This document shows, piece by piece, positions 8,648 to 16,404 of a DNA stretch of 42,225 nucleotides; within the stretch, counting starts at the first letter, position 1, and each line of letters opens with the position of its first letter. The translations under genes and the position numbers were made by a program. Below the pieces are notes generated by a model. It ran no database searches. It had not been told where the DNA came from and saw only the letters and a list, made by a program, of their open reading frames with translations. The DNA comes from Planctomycetota bacterium (GTDB lineage: Bacteria; Planctomycetota; UBA1135; GCA-002686595), in assembly GCA_021413885.1 (NCBI GenBank), contig JAIOPM010000030.1, positions 1-42,225 of the forward strand, written 5' to 3'.

Positions 8648-8653
8648 ATCATA
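8648..8653 (-). promoter_or_regulatory. Candidate -10 box of the CotH/VTC operon
   Basis: TATGAT on the minus strand, about 100 bases before the first operon gene, is the best -10 match in the gap 8549-8709. A TTGTGA lies 20 bases further upstream, too far for an ideal -35. The resulting leader of roughly 95 bases shows no SD close to the ATG. Confidence 0.4.
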
Positions 8654-8709
8654 AGGATTCGATCAGCGATCCCTCACAACGAGCTCGCGTTCGCGTGCTC
8701 GCGGAACGC

Positions 8710-8922
8710 TCACCCCGCGCCGCCCGAACCGTCCTTCCGGCGCCGAATCGACTCGCGCAGCAGGTATTCGATGTGGCCGTTGAGGCTGCGGAGTTCCTGG
8801 CTCGCCCAGCCGCGGAGTTCCGCCATCAACGGCTCCGGCAGGCGCAGCAGGAAGGGTTTCTTCGCCGCTGCGCCGGCCGGTTCCTCTCCCGGGGGAGCGC
8901 GTGAATCGTCGGGGCCGACCAC
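8710..8922 (-). CDS. Arc-like ribbon-helix-helix DNA-binding protein
   Basis: 70 residues from GTG at 8922, with GAGG at 8928-8931 as ribosome-binding site. After a disordered Pro/Gly/Ala N-terminus, residues about 23-61 read PFLLRLPEPLMAELRGW followed by an SLNGHIEYLL helix: the beta-strand plus two-helix layout of Arc/MetJ-type repressors (strand residues contact the DNA major groove as a dimer). It starts 13 bases after the stop of the SPFH gene, so the two are co-transcribed. Known members are often autoregulators, and the dyads at 9859-9892 in front of the operon are candidate operators (inference). Too short for other domains. Confidence 0.8.
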   Translation of the reverse strand: MVGPDDSRAPPGEEPAGAAAKKPFLLRLPEPLMAELRGWASQELRSLNGHIEYLLRESIRRRKDGSGGAG

Positions 8923-8935
8923 GGTTGCCTCGCGC

Positions 8936-9826
8936 TCAGGTGTAGAGCGAGCCTGTGTTGAGCACCGGCTGCGGGTTCTCGTGCGAGCAGAGCACGACGA
9001 GCAGGTTGCCGACCAACGTCGCCTTGCGTTCGTCGTCGAGCTCGACGACTCGCTTCTCGGACAGGCGTTGGAGCGCGAGCTCGACCATCCCGACCGCGCC
9101 TTCGACGATCATCGCGCGGGCCGCGATGATCGCGGTCGCCTGCTGACGTTGGAGCATCGCCGCGGCGATCTCCGGCGCGTACGCGAGGTGGGAGAGACGG
9201 CCTTCGATCACCTCGATGCCGGCCTGTTCGAGACGCGCTTGGAGGATGGTCTTCAGCTCGTGCGCGATCTCGTCGGAGCCGCGCAAGCTCGTGGTGGTAA
9301 GCTCGGTGTGGCTGGTGTCGTACGGGTGCGATTGGGCCAATTGGCGCACGGCGGACTCGCTCTGGACGGCGACGTACTCCTCGAAGTTCTCGACGTCGAA
9401 CACCGCCGCCGCGGTGTTGCGCACGCGCCAAACGACGACGGCGGCGATCTCGATCGGGTTGCCCAGGAGGTCGTTCACCTTCAACGCCTTGCCGTTGAGG
9501 TTGTGCGCGCGCAGCGAGACCATGCGCTTGATCGTGAACGGGTTCGTCCACCAGAAGCCGGCGGTGCGGACGCTGCCTCGATAGCGACCGAAGAGCACCA
9601 GGACGCGCGACTGGTTCGGGCTGACGACGAAGTGCCCGAAGATCAGGACGATGCCGAGCACCGTCAAGAACGCGAGCCCGACGTACCAGAGCGGATGCTG
9701 CTGCGCCTTCGCCGTCGCGGCGATAAGGGCGAGCGGTCCGAAGATCATCGCCAGAGTGAACGGGAACATCAGCCAACCGCTGAAGGGCGTGAATGTGTTC
9801 TCTTCGTGCTGCGGGCGGTTCGTCAT
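8936..9826 (-). CDS. SPFH/Band-7 domain membrane protein
   Basis: 296 residues. Two hydrophobic segments (about 17-39 and 45-68) are followed by a Band-7/stomatin domain (about 68-280) with the typical opening [26 protein letters not shown], the VWRV strand and [36 protein letters not shown] before the coiled C-terminal helix. Family members assemble into membrane microdomain rings and often control proteases. The start is secured by AAGGAG at 9834-9839, seven bases before ATG at 9826. The ribbon-helix-helix gene follows directly, a pairing I recall from other bacteria. No protease partner is visible nearby. Confidence 0.9.
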   Translation of the reverse strand: MTNRPQHEENTFTPFSGWLMFPFTLAMIFGPLALIAATAKAQQHPLWYVGLAFLTVLGIVLIFGHFVVSPNQSRVLVLFGRYRGSVRTAGFWWTNPFTIKRMVSLRAHNLNGKALKVNDLLGNPIEIAAVVVWRVRNTAAAVFDVENFEEYVAVQSESAVRQLAQSHPYDTSHTELTTTSLRGSDEIAHELKTILQARLEQAGIEVIEGRLSHLAYAPEIAAAMLQRQQATAIIAARAMIVEGAVGMVELALQRLSEKRVVELDDERKATLVGNLLVVLCSHENPQPVLNTGSLYT

Positions 9827-9851
9827 GAGAAGTCTCCTTGGGGGTCAGTAT

Positions 9852-9896
9852 CGGAATGATATCGCTGCGATATGAACGTTTGGCGCGTTCATTCCG
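9852..9896. promoter_or_regulatory. Overlapping dyads between SPFH and sulfatase-like genes (candidate operator)
   Basis: Two perfect inverted repeats sit side by side: ATATCG-N3-CGATAT (9859-9873) and ATGAACG-N7-CGTTCAT (9872-9892). An outer pair, CGGAATGA (9852-9859) and TCATTCCG (9889-9896), encloses both. They lie 26-70 bases upstream of the SPFH ATG, where a promoter must be, so autoregulation by the ribbon-helix-helix protein of that operon is plausible (inference). The rest of the gap to 9996 holds only the promoter of the next gene. Confidence 0.5.
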
Positions 9897-9984
9897 AACG
9901 GACCGGCGGAACCCCCAAGTGCAGACGGCGCCAGGGTTAGCGTGGGTCGCCGCTCCGGCCGATGGCGTCCGGTGCGAACGCCAC

Positions 9985-9990
9985 TAGGCT
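9985..9990 (+). promoter_or_regulatory. TAGGCT -10 box, sulfatase-like gene
   Basis: TAGGCT ends six bases before the ATG at 9997, which would place the transcript start on or next to the start codon and make the mRNA leaderless; no Shine-Dalgarno is present, in agreement. It is one of six TAGNNT elements before genes in this window. No clear -35 box. Confidence 0.45.
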
Positions 9991-9996
9991 CCCCCG

Positions 9997-11382
9997 ATGA
10001 CCCGCGCCGTCCTCTGTCTCTCGCTCGCGCTGCTCTGCGGTTGCGATCACGGCGGCGCCGAACCCGAGCGCCCGACCCGGCCGCCGAACGTCGTGCTCGT
10101 CACCCTCGACACGGTCCGCGTCGATCACCTCAGCACCTACGGCTACGCGCGTCGGACTTCGCCGAACTTGACCGAGCTCGCCGGCGTCGCCGATCGCTAC
10201 ACCGCCGCGCAGTCGACCGCGCCGTGGACCGTGCCGAGCCACGCGTCGATCTTCACCGGCCGCTACACGTTCCAACACGGCGCCGAAGCGAGCGAGCAGG
10301 CTCCTGAGACCGCGACGCAGAACGCGGTGCCGCTCGCCGAACGCTTCGACACGCTCGCCGAGGTCCTCGCCGCGCGCGGCTATCGCACCGGGGCCTTCGT
10401 CGCCAACGACGTGTTCCTCGCGCAGCGCTTCGGCCTCGCGCAAGGATTTCAGACGTACGTTCCGGCGCGCAAGCCGGCGGTGCAGGTCAACCAGCCGGTC
10501 TTCGAGTTCCTCGCCGCGAAGAGCAACGCGCCGTTCTTCCTCTTCGTCAACTACATGGACGCGCATCGGCCGTACCGCACCGATCCGCTCGACGACTCGG
10601 CCGCGCGCGGGCTGCCGTCGCCGGATCCCGAGCCGGCCGGCGCGCTGCTCGATCGCTACGTCGAAGCGGTGATGGGGAAGAGCGGCGACGACGTGGCGAG
10701 TTTGCGCGAGCGCGTCGTCGGTCAGTACGACCACGGCGTCGCGCACGACGATCTTGCGCTCGGCGCACTGATCGCGAAGTTGAAGGAGCTCGACCTCTTC
10801 GACGACACCGTGATCGTCGTCACCGCCGACCACGGCGAGTACTTCGGCGAGCACGAGCTCGTCGAACACAACAAGGACGTCTACCAGGAAGCGCTGCGTG
10901 TGCCGTTGGTCGTCAAGCGTGCGCGTCAGACGAGCGGACGCGTCGTCGAGACGCGCGTCTGCCACGCCGAGCTCGCGCGTTTGATCGGCGGCGCGTTGAC
11001 CGCCGACCTCGACGCCGAGTTCGCGAAGCACTTCCCGTACGCGCCCGGCGCGCCGCTCGAACTCGCGGAGATCTGGCTCAGCCGGCCCAACGAGTTGAAG
11101 GCGAGCTGGGGCGCGCGCTTCAAGCGCAAGCGCGCGGCGCTCTACCTCGAGCGTTGGAAGTACATCCGGTCGTCCGACGGTCTGAACGAGCTCTACGACC
11201 TCGCCGCCGATCCGCGCGAGACGAAGAACCTGATCGGTGAGAAGGTGGAACTCGCCACGAAGCTCGCCGAGCGTCTCGAGCGCTTCGAACGCGAGTCCCT
11301 CGCCGCGCCGACCGACGGCGTTCCGGTCGAAGTCGGCGCGGCGGAACTCGAGGAACTCCGGCGGCTCGGCTACGCGCGATGA
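9997..11382 (+). CDS. Sulfatase-fold lipoprotein lacking the formylglycine cysteine
   Basis: 461 residues. The N-terminus ends in a lipobox (LALLCGC, Cys14 or Cys16), so it is probably an exported lipoprotein. The alkaline-phosphatase-superfamily core is clear: NVVLVTLDTVRVDHL with metal ligand Asp38, the nucleophile block STAPWTVPSHAS (73-84) and VVTADHGEYFGEH near 270. Sulfatases need C/S-x-P-S/A-R, whose Cys or Ser becomes formylglycine; here the position is Thr78 and the Arg is His82. Thr nucleophiles are known in phosphotransferases of the same fold such as LtaS, so phosphate-ester or phosphoglycerol/ethanolamine chemistry is as likely as sulfate removal. The C-terminal LRRLGYAR tail is typical of bacterial homologues. 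The stop overlaps the next start (ATGA). Confidence 0.87.
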   Translation: MTRAVLCLSLALLCGCDHGGAEPERPTRPPNVVLVTLDTVRVDHLSTYGYARRTSPNLTELAGVADRYTAAQSTAPWTVPSHASIFTGRYTFQHGAEASEQAPETATQNAVPLAERFDTLAEVLAARGYRTGAFVANDVFLAQRFGLAQGFQTYVPARKPAVQVNQPVFEFLAAKSNAPFFLFVNYMDAHRPYRTDPLDDSAARGLPSPDPEPAGALLDRYVEAVMGKSGDDVASLRERVVGQYDHGVAHDDLALGALIAKLKELDLFDDTVIVVTADHGEYFGEHELVEHNKDVYQEALRVPLVVKRARQTSGRVVETRVCHAELARLIGGALTADLDAEFAKHFPYAPGAPLELAEIWLSRPNELKASWGARFKRKRAALYLERWKYIRSSDGLNELYDLAADPRETKNLIGEKVELATKLAERLERFERESLAAPTDGVPVEVGAAELEELRRLGYAR

Positions 11383-12416
11383 AGCTCGCGGGCTGGCTCG
11401 CGGCGATCCTCGCGCTCGGGCTCGTCGTTTGGATCTTCGTGCGACGCGCGAACGACGCGTCACGCGAAGAGCCGACGTCCGTCGCACGGGTCGACACGCG
11501 GCCGAGGGACCCCACGTCCCACGAACGTCTACTCGCGACGGCCAACGCGCGCGTGACCGGCGTTGTGCTCGTCGGCGAAAACCTTCCGCTGGCGGAGCTC
11601 GACATCCAGTGCATCCCGAGTCGTGAGACGGGCAAACCCGCGCGCTTCGTCACGTCGCCGCGTCCGCTCGACGAGGCCGGTCGCGGCGAGTACACGCTCG
11701 CAGGATTGCCGGACGGTCGCGCGACGATCCTGGTCGTGCCTCGGAACGGTCCGGTCGTCCTGCGGCTCGAAGTCGAGCTCCATGCCGACGAAACGCATTC
11801 GCTCGAGCCGTTCGACTTGCGCCGACTCGTGCACGCGCTCCACGTCGTCGTGCGCGACGAACTCGGCGAAGGCATCAACCAATCCAGGCTGCTCGTGCGT
11901 GGTCGCGACGCGCTCGACGACTGGCGCGCGGTCAACACCGACGACGGTCATGCGACCGTGCGCGCGCGTTCGGAGCAGATGGACTTCGTGATCGGCGCGT
12001 CGGGCTATCGCACGCGGACCGTCCAAGGCGCGAGCGAGGACTTCGAGATCCGCCTGGCGCGAGGCATTTCGGTCGAGCTCGTGCTCGACGCCGACTCGCT
12101 CGCGACGCTCGGCCCCGACGGAACGCTCGCGGTCGCGCTCGAGCGCGGCGAGCTGAGCGGCGATCAGAGTTCGTTCGCGCGCCGCGAGCTCGCGAAACCC
12201 GACGCGAACGGCCGCGCGACGACGCGGCTTTCGGAACCCGGCCGCTTCCGCGTCGAGGTCGACGTCACGGTGCGGCGCGGCAAGGAGCTCGCGCGCTTCG
12301 CCGCGCCCTGCGAGCCCGCGACGATCGACGTGCGCGATCTCGAAGAGCCGCAGACGCTCGCCGTTGCGCTCTCGGCCGCGGATCGCGCCGCGTTGCGCGC
12401 CTTCCTCGCGCCCTGA
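11379..12416 (+). CDS. Single-pass membrane protein with carboxypeptidase-regulatory-like domains
   Basis: 345 residues. An N-terminal transmembrane helix (about 4-22) is followed by a charged linker and then beta-sandwich segments. The first (about 55-140) has the ARVTGVVLVGENLPLAELDIQC ... GEYTLAGLPDGRATI pattern of carboxypeptidase-regulatory-like (CarboxypepD_reg) domains; two more beta segments follow. No catalytic residues are seen. Its ATG overlaps the stop of the sulfatase-fold gene, so the products are made together and both are exported, suggesting a shared role at the cell surface. Precise function unknown. The C-terminal third is divergent. Confidence 0.75.
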   Translation: MKLAGWLAAILALGLVVWIFVRRANDASREEPTSVARVDTRPRDPTSHERLLATANARVTGVVLVGENLPLAELDIQCIPSRETGKPARFVTSPRPLDEAGRGEYTLAGLPDGRATILVVPRNGPVVLRLEVELHADETHSLEPFDLRRLVHALHVVVRDELGEGINQSRLLVRGRDALDDWRAVNTDDGHATVRARSEQMDFVIGASGYRTRTVQGASEDFEIRLARGISVELVLDADSLATLGPDGTLAVALERGELSGDQSSFARRELAKPDANGRATTRLSEPGRFRVEVDVTVRRGKELARFAAPCEPATIDVRDLEEPQTLAVALSAADRAALRAFLAP

Positions 12417-12443
12417 CCGCGCGTCGCGCGAGCCGGCGCGTGC

Positions 12444-12449
12444 TAGTTT
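12444..12449 (+). promoter_or_regulatory. TAGTTT -10 box (TGCTAGTTT)
   Basis: Extended -10 type TGCTAGTTT, 17 bases before ATG 12467, inside the 50-base gap after the previous gene. It would give a leader of about 11 bases and allow the third gene to be expressed on its own. Confidence 0.4.
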
Positions 12450-12466
12450 CAGCGACGCCGAACGTC

Positions 12467-15046
12467 ATGGGGAACTCACGCCCGATCTGGTTCGCAGCGA
12501 TCGCCGTCGTGCTCGCGCTCGGCGGCGCGGCGTACTATCTGGTCGTCGCGCAGCCGATCCAACCGCTCGAGGCCGTTCGCGTTTCCGCGGAGCCGGCGAA
12601 CGAGTCGCGCGACGAACACACGAACTCCGCGGTCGAGCTCGAGTCGCCGCGCGAAGTCGTAGCGGGTGAGACACGCGTCGAGACGACGCCGGTCGGTCCC
12701 GAGCCCGCGGCTCCGCACGGCTCGTCGCGTCTGCGCGTCGTCGATGCGCGCACGCGCAAGCCGATCGCGGGCGCCGAGGTGCGCGTGCTCGAGCTCAAGG
12801 CGTCGGTGCCGCAACCGCAGCAAGGCAACTTCGTCGAGCTCGTCGCGCAAGCGTTGGCGAAGGGCAAGCACCAACGCTCCGCCTCTGACGGCACCGCGCC
12901 GCTTCCGCCGAAGCGCAAGACGGTGATGGTCGTCGCGTGGACGAAGGAGCGTTGGGGTGCTCAGCGTTTTCCGTCGGCCCCGGGCGTAAACGACTTCGCG
13001 CTCCATCTCGACGGGCCGATCGAAGTGCAGACGCGCGACGCCGACGGACGTCCGATCGCGAACGTGCCGCTCGCGCTCGCCGAACACGTCAACGCGGAGA
13101 AGGGACTCGCGCGCCGCGCCGACGCGACGACCGACGAACGCGGTCGCGCGGTGTTCGAGCATGGTCGCGCGCTGCTCGAGCGTTCGCCCGGCGCGCCGTT
13201 GACGGTGGTCGTCGACGGTTCGTTCCCGAGTCTCGTCGAGCGCAACGTCTCGCTCGACGATCTCGGCTCGCCGATCTCGATCACGGTGCCGGCGTTCGGA
13301 TCGATCGAAGTGATTGTGCACGACTTCGACGATCACGAGGTGCGCGACGAGCTCCTGGTCACGCGCTCGCCGCGCGGACTCGAGCTGCCGTTCGTGTTCC
13401 CCGAAGAACGTCCGCCGACGCTGCAGAAGGGTCGCGTCGTGTTTCCGGTCGTCGCTGTCGGTGTCGCCGTGGACTTCGAGACGTACCTGCACCCCGGCAA
13501 GGCAGCGATCGGTCCGTTGCGCGGCACCGCGACGGTCGCGCGCGCCGGTGAGCGCGTCGAGCTCGTCCTCGGCGGTTCGAAGTCCGTGCCGATCCTCGTC
13601 GCGCGCGTCGTCGGCGAAGACGCAACGCCGCTCGCGCGCGTGACGCTGCAGTTGCAGGTGATGCAACCGCCGCCGGACGTGCGGGTCGTCGGCGCGCTCG
13701 AGACCGACGACGCGGGCCGTTTCCGTTTGCCGTTGCCGAACTGGCCGAACGGCGGCGGCGCGCTGCGGCTCGTTCTGCTTCCCGCCGGCGAACGTCCGTT
13801 GCTCACCGCGGTGTTCGACGTGCCGGTCGCGTTGGTCAAGGGCGAGCAGACGCTCCCCGACATCGTGCTCCACGGCCTGCCGTTCATTGCCGCCGGTCGC
13901 GTCGTCGACCAACTCGGCGCGCCGATCGACAAGGCGCGCGTCGAGGTGCTCGAGCGTGCGAAGGACGGCTCGAAGTGGCTCGCGACCAACGGCGCGGCGG
14001 TGACCGACGCGGACGGCGTGTTCACGATTTCCGCGGAGCTCGTCGACGCCGAGCTCGGCATCCGCGCGAGCGCCAACGACGCGCCGCCGATGGAGATCGC
14101 GCCGCTCGTGCGCGGCAGTCGCGGTCTCGAACTCGCGCTCGAACGTTGGGCGTCGTTCGACGGCAGCGCGTGGATCGATCCCGGTCTCTCGCCCGCCGAG
14201 GTCAACGTCGTGTGGATCACGACGTCGCCGAAGGACGGAGGTACGGTCACGTTCCGGATGAACGGAGCGTCGCGTCCCGCTGCGAAAGGCGAGGCGCTCG
14301 CGTACTTCACCGGCCAACGGCTGCAAGCGGGCACCGGTCGCCTCGAATTCCGCGCGATCAGCACGGTCATCCTGACGCTCGATCCGATCGAACTGCGCCC
14401 GGGCCGCAACGACGATCTCGTTCGGCGTCTCGATCTGCGCAGCCTGATCCGCGTCTTCAACCTGACGATCAACGATCAACGCGGCGAGAGCATCGGCAGC
14501 GGTCAAATCCACTTCCGTCCGAGCGGCAGCGAGGAGGCGTGGGACCTGTGGGAGTTCAAGGGCGGCCACGCGCGCATCCTCGCGCTCGCGCCCGAGCTCG
14601 ATCTCTCGGTCTTCGGCGCGCCGGGTCGCGCGACGTTCTTCCAACAAGTGCGCGGCGATCGCACGCTCGTGCTCGACGGTCCGATCTGGACGAAGATCTC
14701 GATCGAAGGCGGCAATCCGGTGCGCGCGCCCGACACGTTGTCGTTGGTGGTCGGGTTGAAGGAGCCGAGCGGTCCGACGGTCGTTCCGGCGCTGCGCAAC
14801 ACGCACACGGTGTTGCTCGACGAAGCGGGCCAAGCCTCGATGGCGTTCGCGTGCCCGGGCAAGTACGCGGTCTCGTTCAGCGTCGGACTCGGCGCGCGCG
14901 GGCTCGTCGGTTCCGTGGCGAAGGAAGTCGAGCTCCAAGTCGACGTCCGCGATGGCGAACAGGAACTGACGGTCGCCGCACCGCGCGTCGCGATCCAACG
15001 CGTGCTCGAAGAATTGGCGAACGCGCCGCCCGAGACGAAGCGCTGA
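12467..15046 (+). CDS. Large membrane-anchored surface protein with repeated carboxypeptidase-regulatory-like domains
   Basis: 859 residues from ATG 12467; an upstream GTG at 12440 is in frame, but it overlaps the likely -10 box and would precede the transmembrane helix (about 6-26) by unneeded residues. After a Pro/Glu-rich linker the protein is a string of beta-sandwich units: SSRLRVVDARTRKPIAGAEVRVLE (about 85-108), PIEVQTRDADGRPIANVPLALA (about 185), ARVVGEDATPLARVTLQLQ (about 385), AAGRVVDQLGAPIDKARVEVLE (about 470) and a last set to the C-terminus. Each has the G-x-V-x-D-x2-G-x-P-I-x2-A-x-V signature of CarboxypepD_reg/SpaA-like domains, known in adhesion and scaffold proteins. No enzyme motif. 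It follows the related 345-residue gene by 50 bases. Confidence 0.77.
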   Translation: MGNSRPIWFAAIAVVLALGGAAYYLVVAQPIQPLEAVRVSAEPANESRDEHTNSAVELESPREVVAGETRVETTPVGPEPAAPHGSSRLRVVDARTRKPIAGAEVRVLELKASVPQPQQGNFVELVAQALAKGKHQRSASDGTAPLPPKRKTVMVVAWTKERWGAQRFPSAPGVNDFALHLDGPIEVQTRDADGRPIANVPLALAEHVNAEKGLARRADATTDERGRAVFEHGRALLERSPGAPLTVVVDGSFPSLVERNVSLDDLGSPISITVPAFGSIEVIVHDFDDHEVRDELLVTRSPRGLELPFVFPEERPPTLQKGRVVFPVVAVGVAVDFETYLHPGKAAIGPLRGTATVARAGERVELVLGGSKSVPILVARVVGEDATPLARVTLQLQVMQPPPDVRVVGALETDDAGRFRLPLPNWPNGGGALRLVLLPAGERPLLTAVFDVPVALVKGEQTLPDIVLHGLPFIAAGRVVDQLGAPIDKARVEVLERAKDGSKWLATNGAAVTDADGVFTISAELVDAELGIRASANDAPPMEIAPLVRGSRGLELALERWASFDGSAWIDPGLSPAEVNVVWITTSPKDGGTVTFRMNGASRPAAKGEALAYFTGQRLQAGTGRLEFRAISTVILTLDPIELRPGRNDDLVRRLDLRSLIRVFNLTINDQRGESIGSGQIHFRPSGSEEAWDLWEFKGGHARILALAPELDLSVFGAPGRATFFQQVRGDRTLVLDGPIWTKISIEGGNPVRAPDTLSLVVGLKEPSGPTVVPALRNTHTVLLDEAGQASMAFACPGKYAVSFSVGLGARGLVGSVAKEVELQVDVRDGEQELTVAAPRVAIQRVLEELANAPPETKR

Positions 15047-15059
15047 AGCTCGCCGAACG

Positions 15060-16073
15060 TCAGCGACCGCGGCTCGCCGCGTTGCGTTCGCGCCGCGCCG
15101 GCGAGTTCTCGCCCTTCGCTCCCGGCACGAGCAGGCTCGCGCCGATCGCGCCGGCTCGATCGCCGAGTTCCGCGACGTGGATCGCGGGCGGACGATCGGG
15201 CGTGAAGAGGTGGGGGAGCATCGCGTCGCGGATCTTCTCCGCGTACGGCTGACCGAGGCGCACGCCGAGACCGCCGCCGACGACGATCGCTTCGACGTCG
15301 AGCAGCGTGCACGCCGACGCGAGTCCGGCTCCGAGCGCCTTCAACGCGCGTTCGATCAGCCACTCGGTGTAGCGGTCGTGCTTCTCGAGCGCCTTCGCGA
15401 ACACGCCGGCGGAGAGTTGCGTGCGGCCCTTCTTCTCCATGATGTCGAAGAGCTCGGTCTTCTCGCCGCGTTCGACGTCGCGCCGCGCGCGTGCTTCCAT
15501 CGCGCGTCGACCGGCGTACGCCTCGACGCAACCGCGTCGTCCGCACGGACACCGCGCGCCGTTGCGCTTGATCACCATGTGGCCGAGCTCGCCGGCCGCG
15601 CCGCGGCCGAGCCAACGTTGGTGGTGCAGGATCACGCCGCCGCCGATGCCGGTGCCCCAGAACACGCCGACGAACGAATCGTACGGACGTCCGGCGCCGA
15701 GGAAGCTCTCGCCGTCGAGCGCGACGCCGACGTCGTTGCCGAGTTCGACCGGCGCGCCGAGCGCTTCCGACAGCGCGGCCGCGAGATGGAACGGCTCCTG
15801 CCAACGCGGAAGGTTGCCCGCGCGCGCGACCGTGCCGTTCCTCGCGTCGACGAAACCCGGCGAGCCGACGCCGACGCCGAGCAGCGCCGACGTTTCGACG
15901 CCCGCGAGCTTCGCCGCTTCGCCGAGCGTTGCCGCCATCGTCGCAGCGACGTCGCTCGGTCCGCCTTCGTGCGGCGTCGACGTGCGCATCTCGCCGAGAA
16001 CGCGATGCTCGTGATCGACGATCACCGCCTGGATTTTCGTGCCGCCGAGATCGATGCCGCCGCGGATGTGCAT
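15060..16073 (-). CDS. ROK-family sugar kinase, probable glucokinase
   Basis: 337 residues. The ATP-binding motif GIDLGGTKIQAVIVD lies at 6-20, the catalytic Asp is in VELGNDVGVALDGE (about 117-130), GTGIGGGVILH follows, and the zinc-binding ROK signature CPCGRRGCVEAYAG is complete. There is no N-terminal helix-turn-helix, so it is a kinase and not a ROK repressor. The start is ATG 16073 with AGGAG at 16082-16086; the open frame continues upstream without conserved sequence and is rejected. It is divergent from the pentose-phosphate genes and only 13 bases from the convergent end of the preceding gene. Phosphorylation of glucose to glucose 6-phosphate would feed the neighbouring isomerase and dehydrogenase; fructose or N-acetylglucosamine remain possible substrates. 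Confidence 0.88.
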   Translation of the reverse strand: MHIRGGIDLGGTKIQAVIVDHEHRVLGEMRTSTPHEGGPSDVAATMAATLGEAAKLAGVETSALLGVGVGSPGFVDARNGTVARAGNLPRWQEPFHLAAALSEALGAPVELGNDVGVALDGESFLGAGRPYDSFVGVFWGTGIGGGVILHHQRWLGRGAAGELGHMVIKRNGARCPCGRRGCVEAYAGRRAMEARARRDVERGEKTELFDIMEKKGRTQLSAGVFAKALEKHDRYTEWLIERALKALGAGLASACTLLDVEAIVVGGGLGVRLGQPYAEKIRDAMLPHLFTPDRPPAIHVAELGDRAGAIGASLLVPGAKGENSPARRERNAASRGR

Positions 16074-16404
16074 GGGAGAAGCTCCTGTTCGCGAGCGCTT
16101 CGATGAGCGTCGCGCGCTGAGGTTACGACTCTCCGAGGAACGGCGGAAACACCTTGCTCGCTCCAGTGGAGCGCGGAGCCGGGTCCCGAATTCGGCTTCG
16201 CGGCGTCGGTGCGAATCAGGCCTCACAAAGTCCGGAGCGCCGAAAGCGAGCTTGCCGACCCGCATCCAAGCTCCGCGTCGACGAACGGGTCCACGCGGGA
16301 CAAACGTCGCGCGGACGGTCGGTCGATAGAGCCGACAAATCTTCCGACCGCCTTCCCTAGGCGGCCCTTCCGCCTCGCAGTCCTCGTTCCCCACAACCCT
16401 TGCC
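16074..16404. promoter_or_regulatory. Dyad-rich divergent control region between ROK kinase and transketolase
   Basis: 331 bases without a gene. It holds two perfect palindromes, CGCTCCAGTGGAGCG (16159-16173) and CCGAATTCGG (16186-16195), and an inverted pair CGGTCGG (16316-16322) / CCGACCG (16344-16350). TAACCT on the minus strand (16125-16120) could be the -10 of the kinase gene. I find no convincing -10 for transketolase, whose GTG start also lacks a Shine-Dalgarno. A regulator acting on both directions is an inference. Confidence 0.5.

Noticed and set aside
8455..8652. A 65-codon frame in the leader of the CotH/VTC operon
   Set aside because: Low-complexity Pro/Arg/Ser content, no ribosome-binding site, runs far into the first gene in another frame.
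9937..11487. A 516-codon minus-strand frame opposite the sulfatase-like gene
   Set aside because: Covers the motifs of the real gene in antisense and crosses two start/stop junctions of the plus-strand operon.
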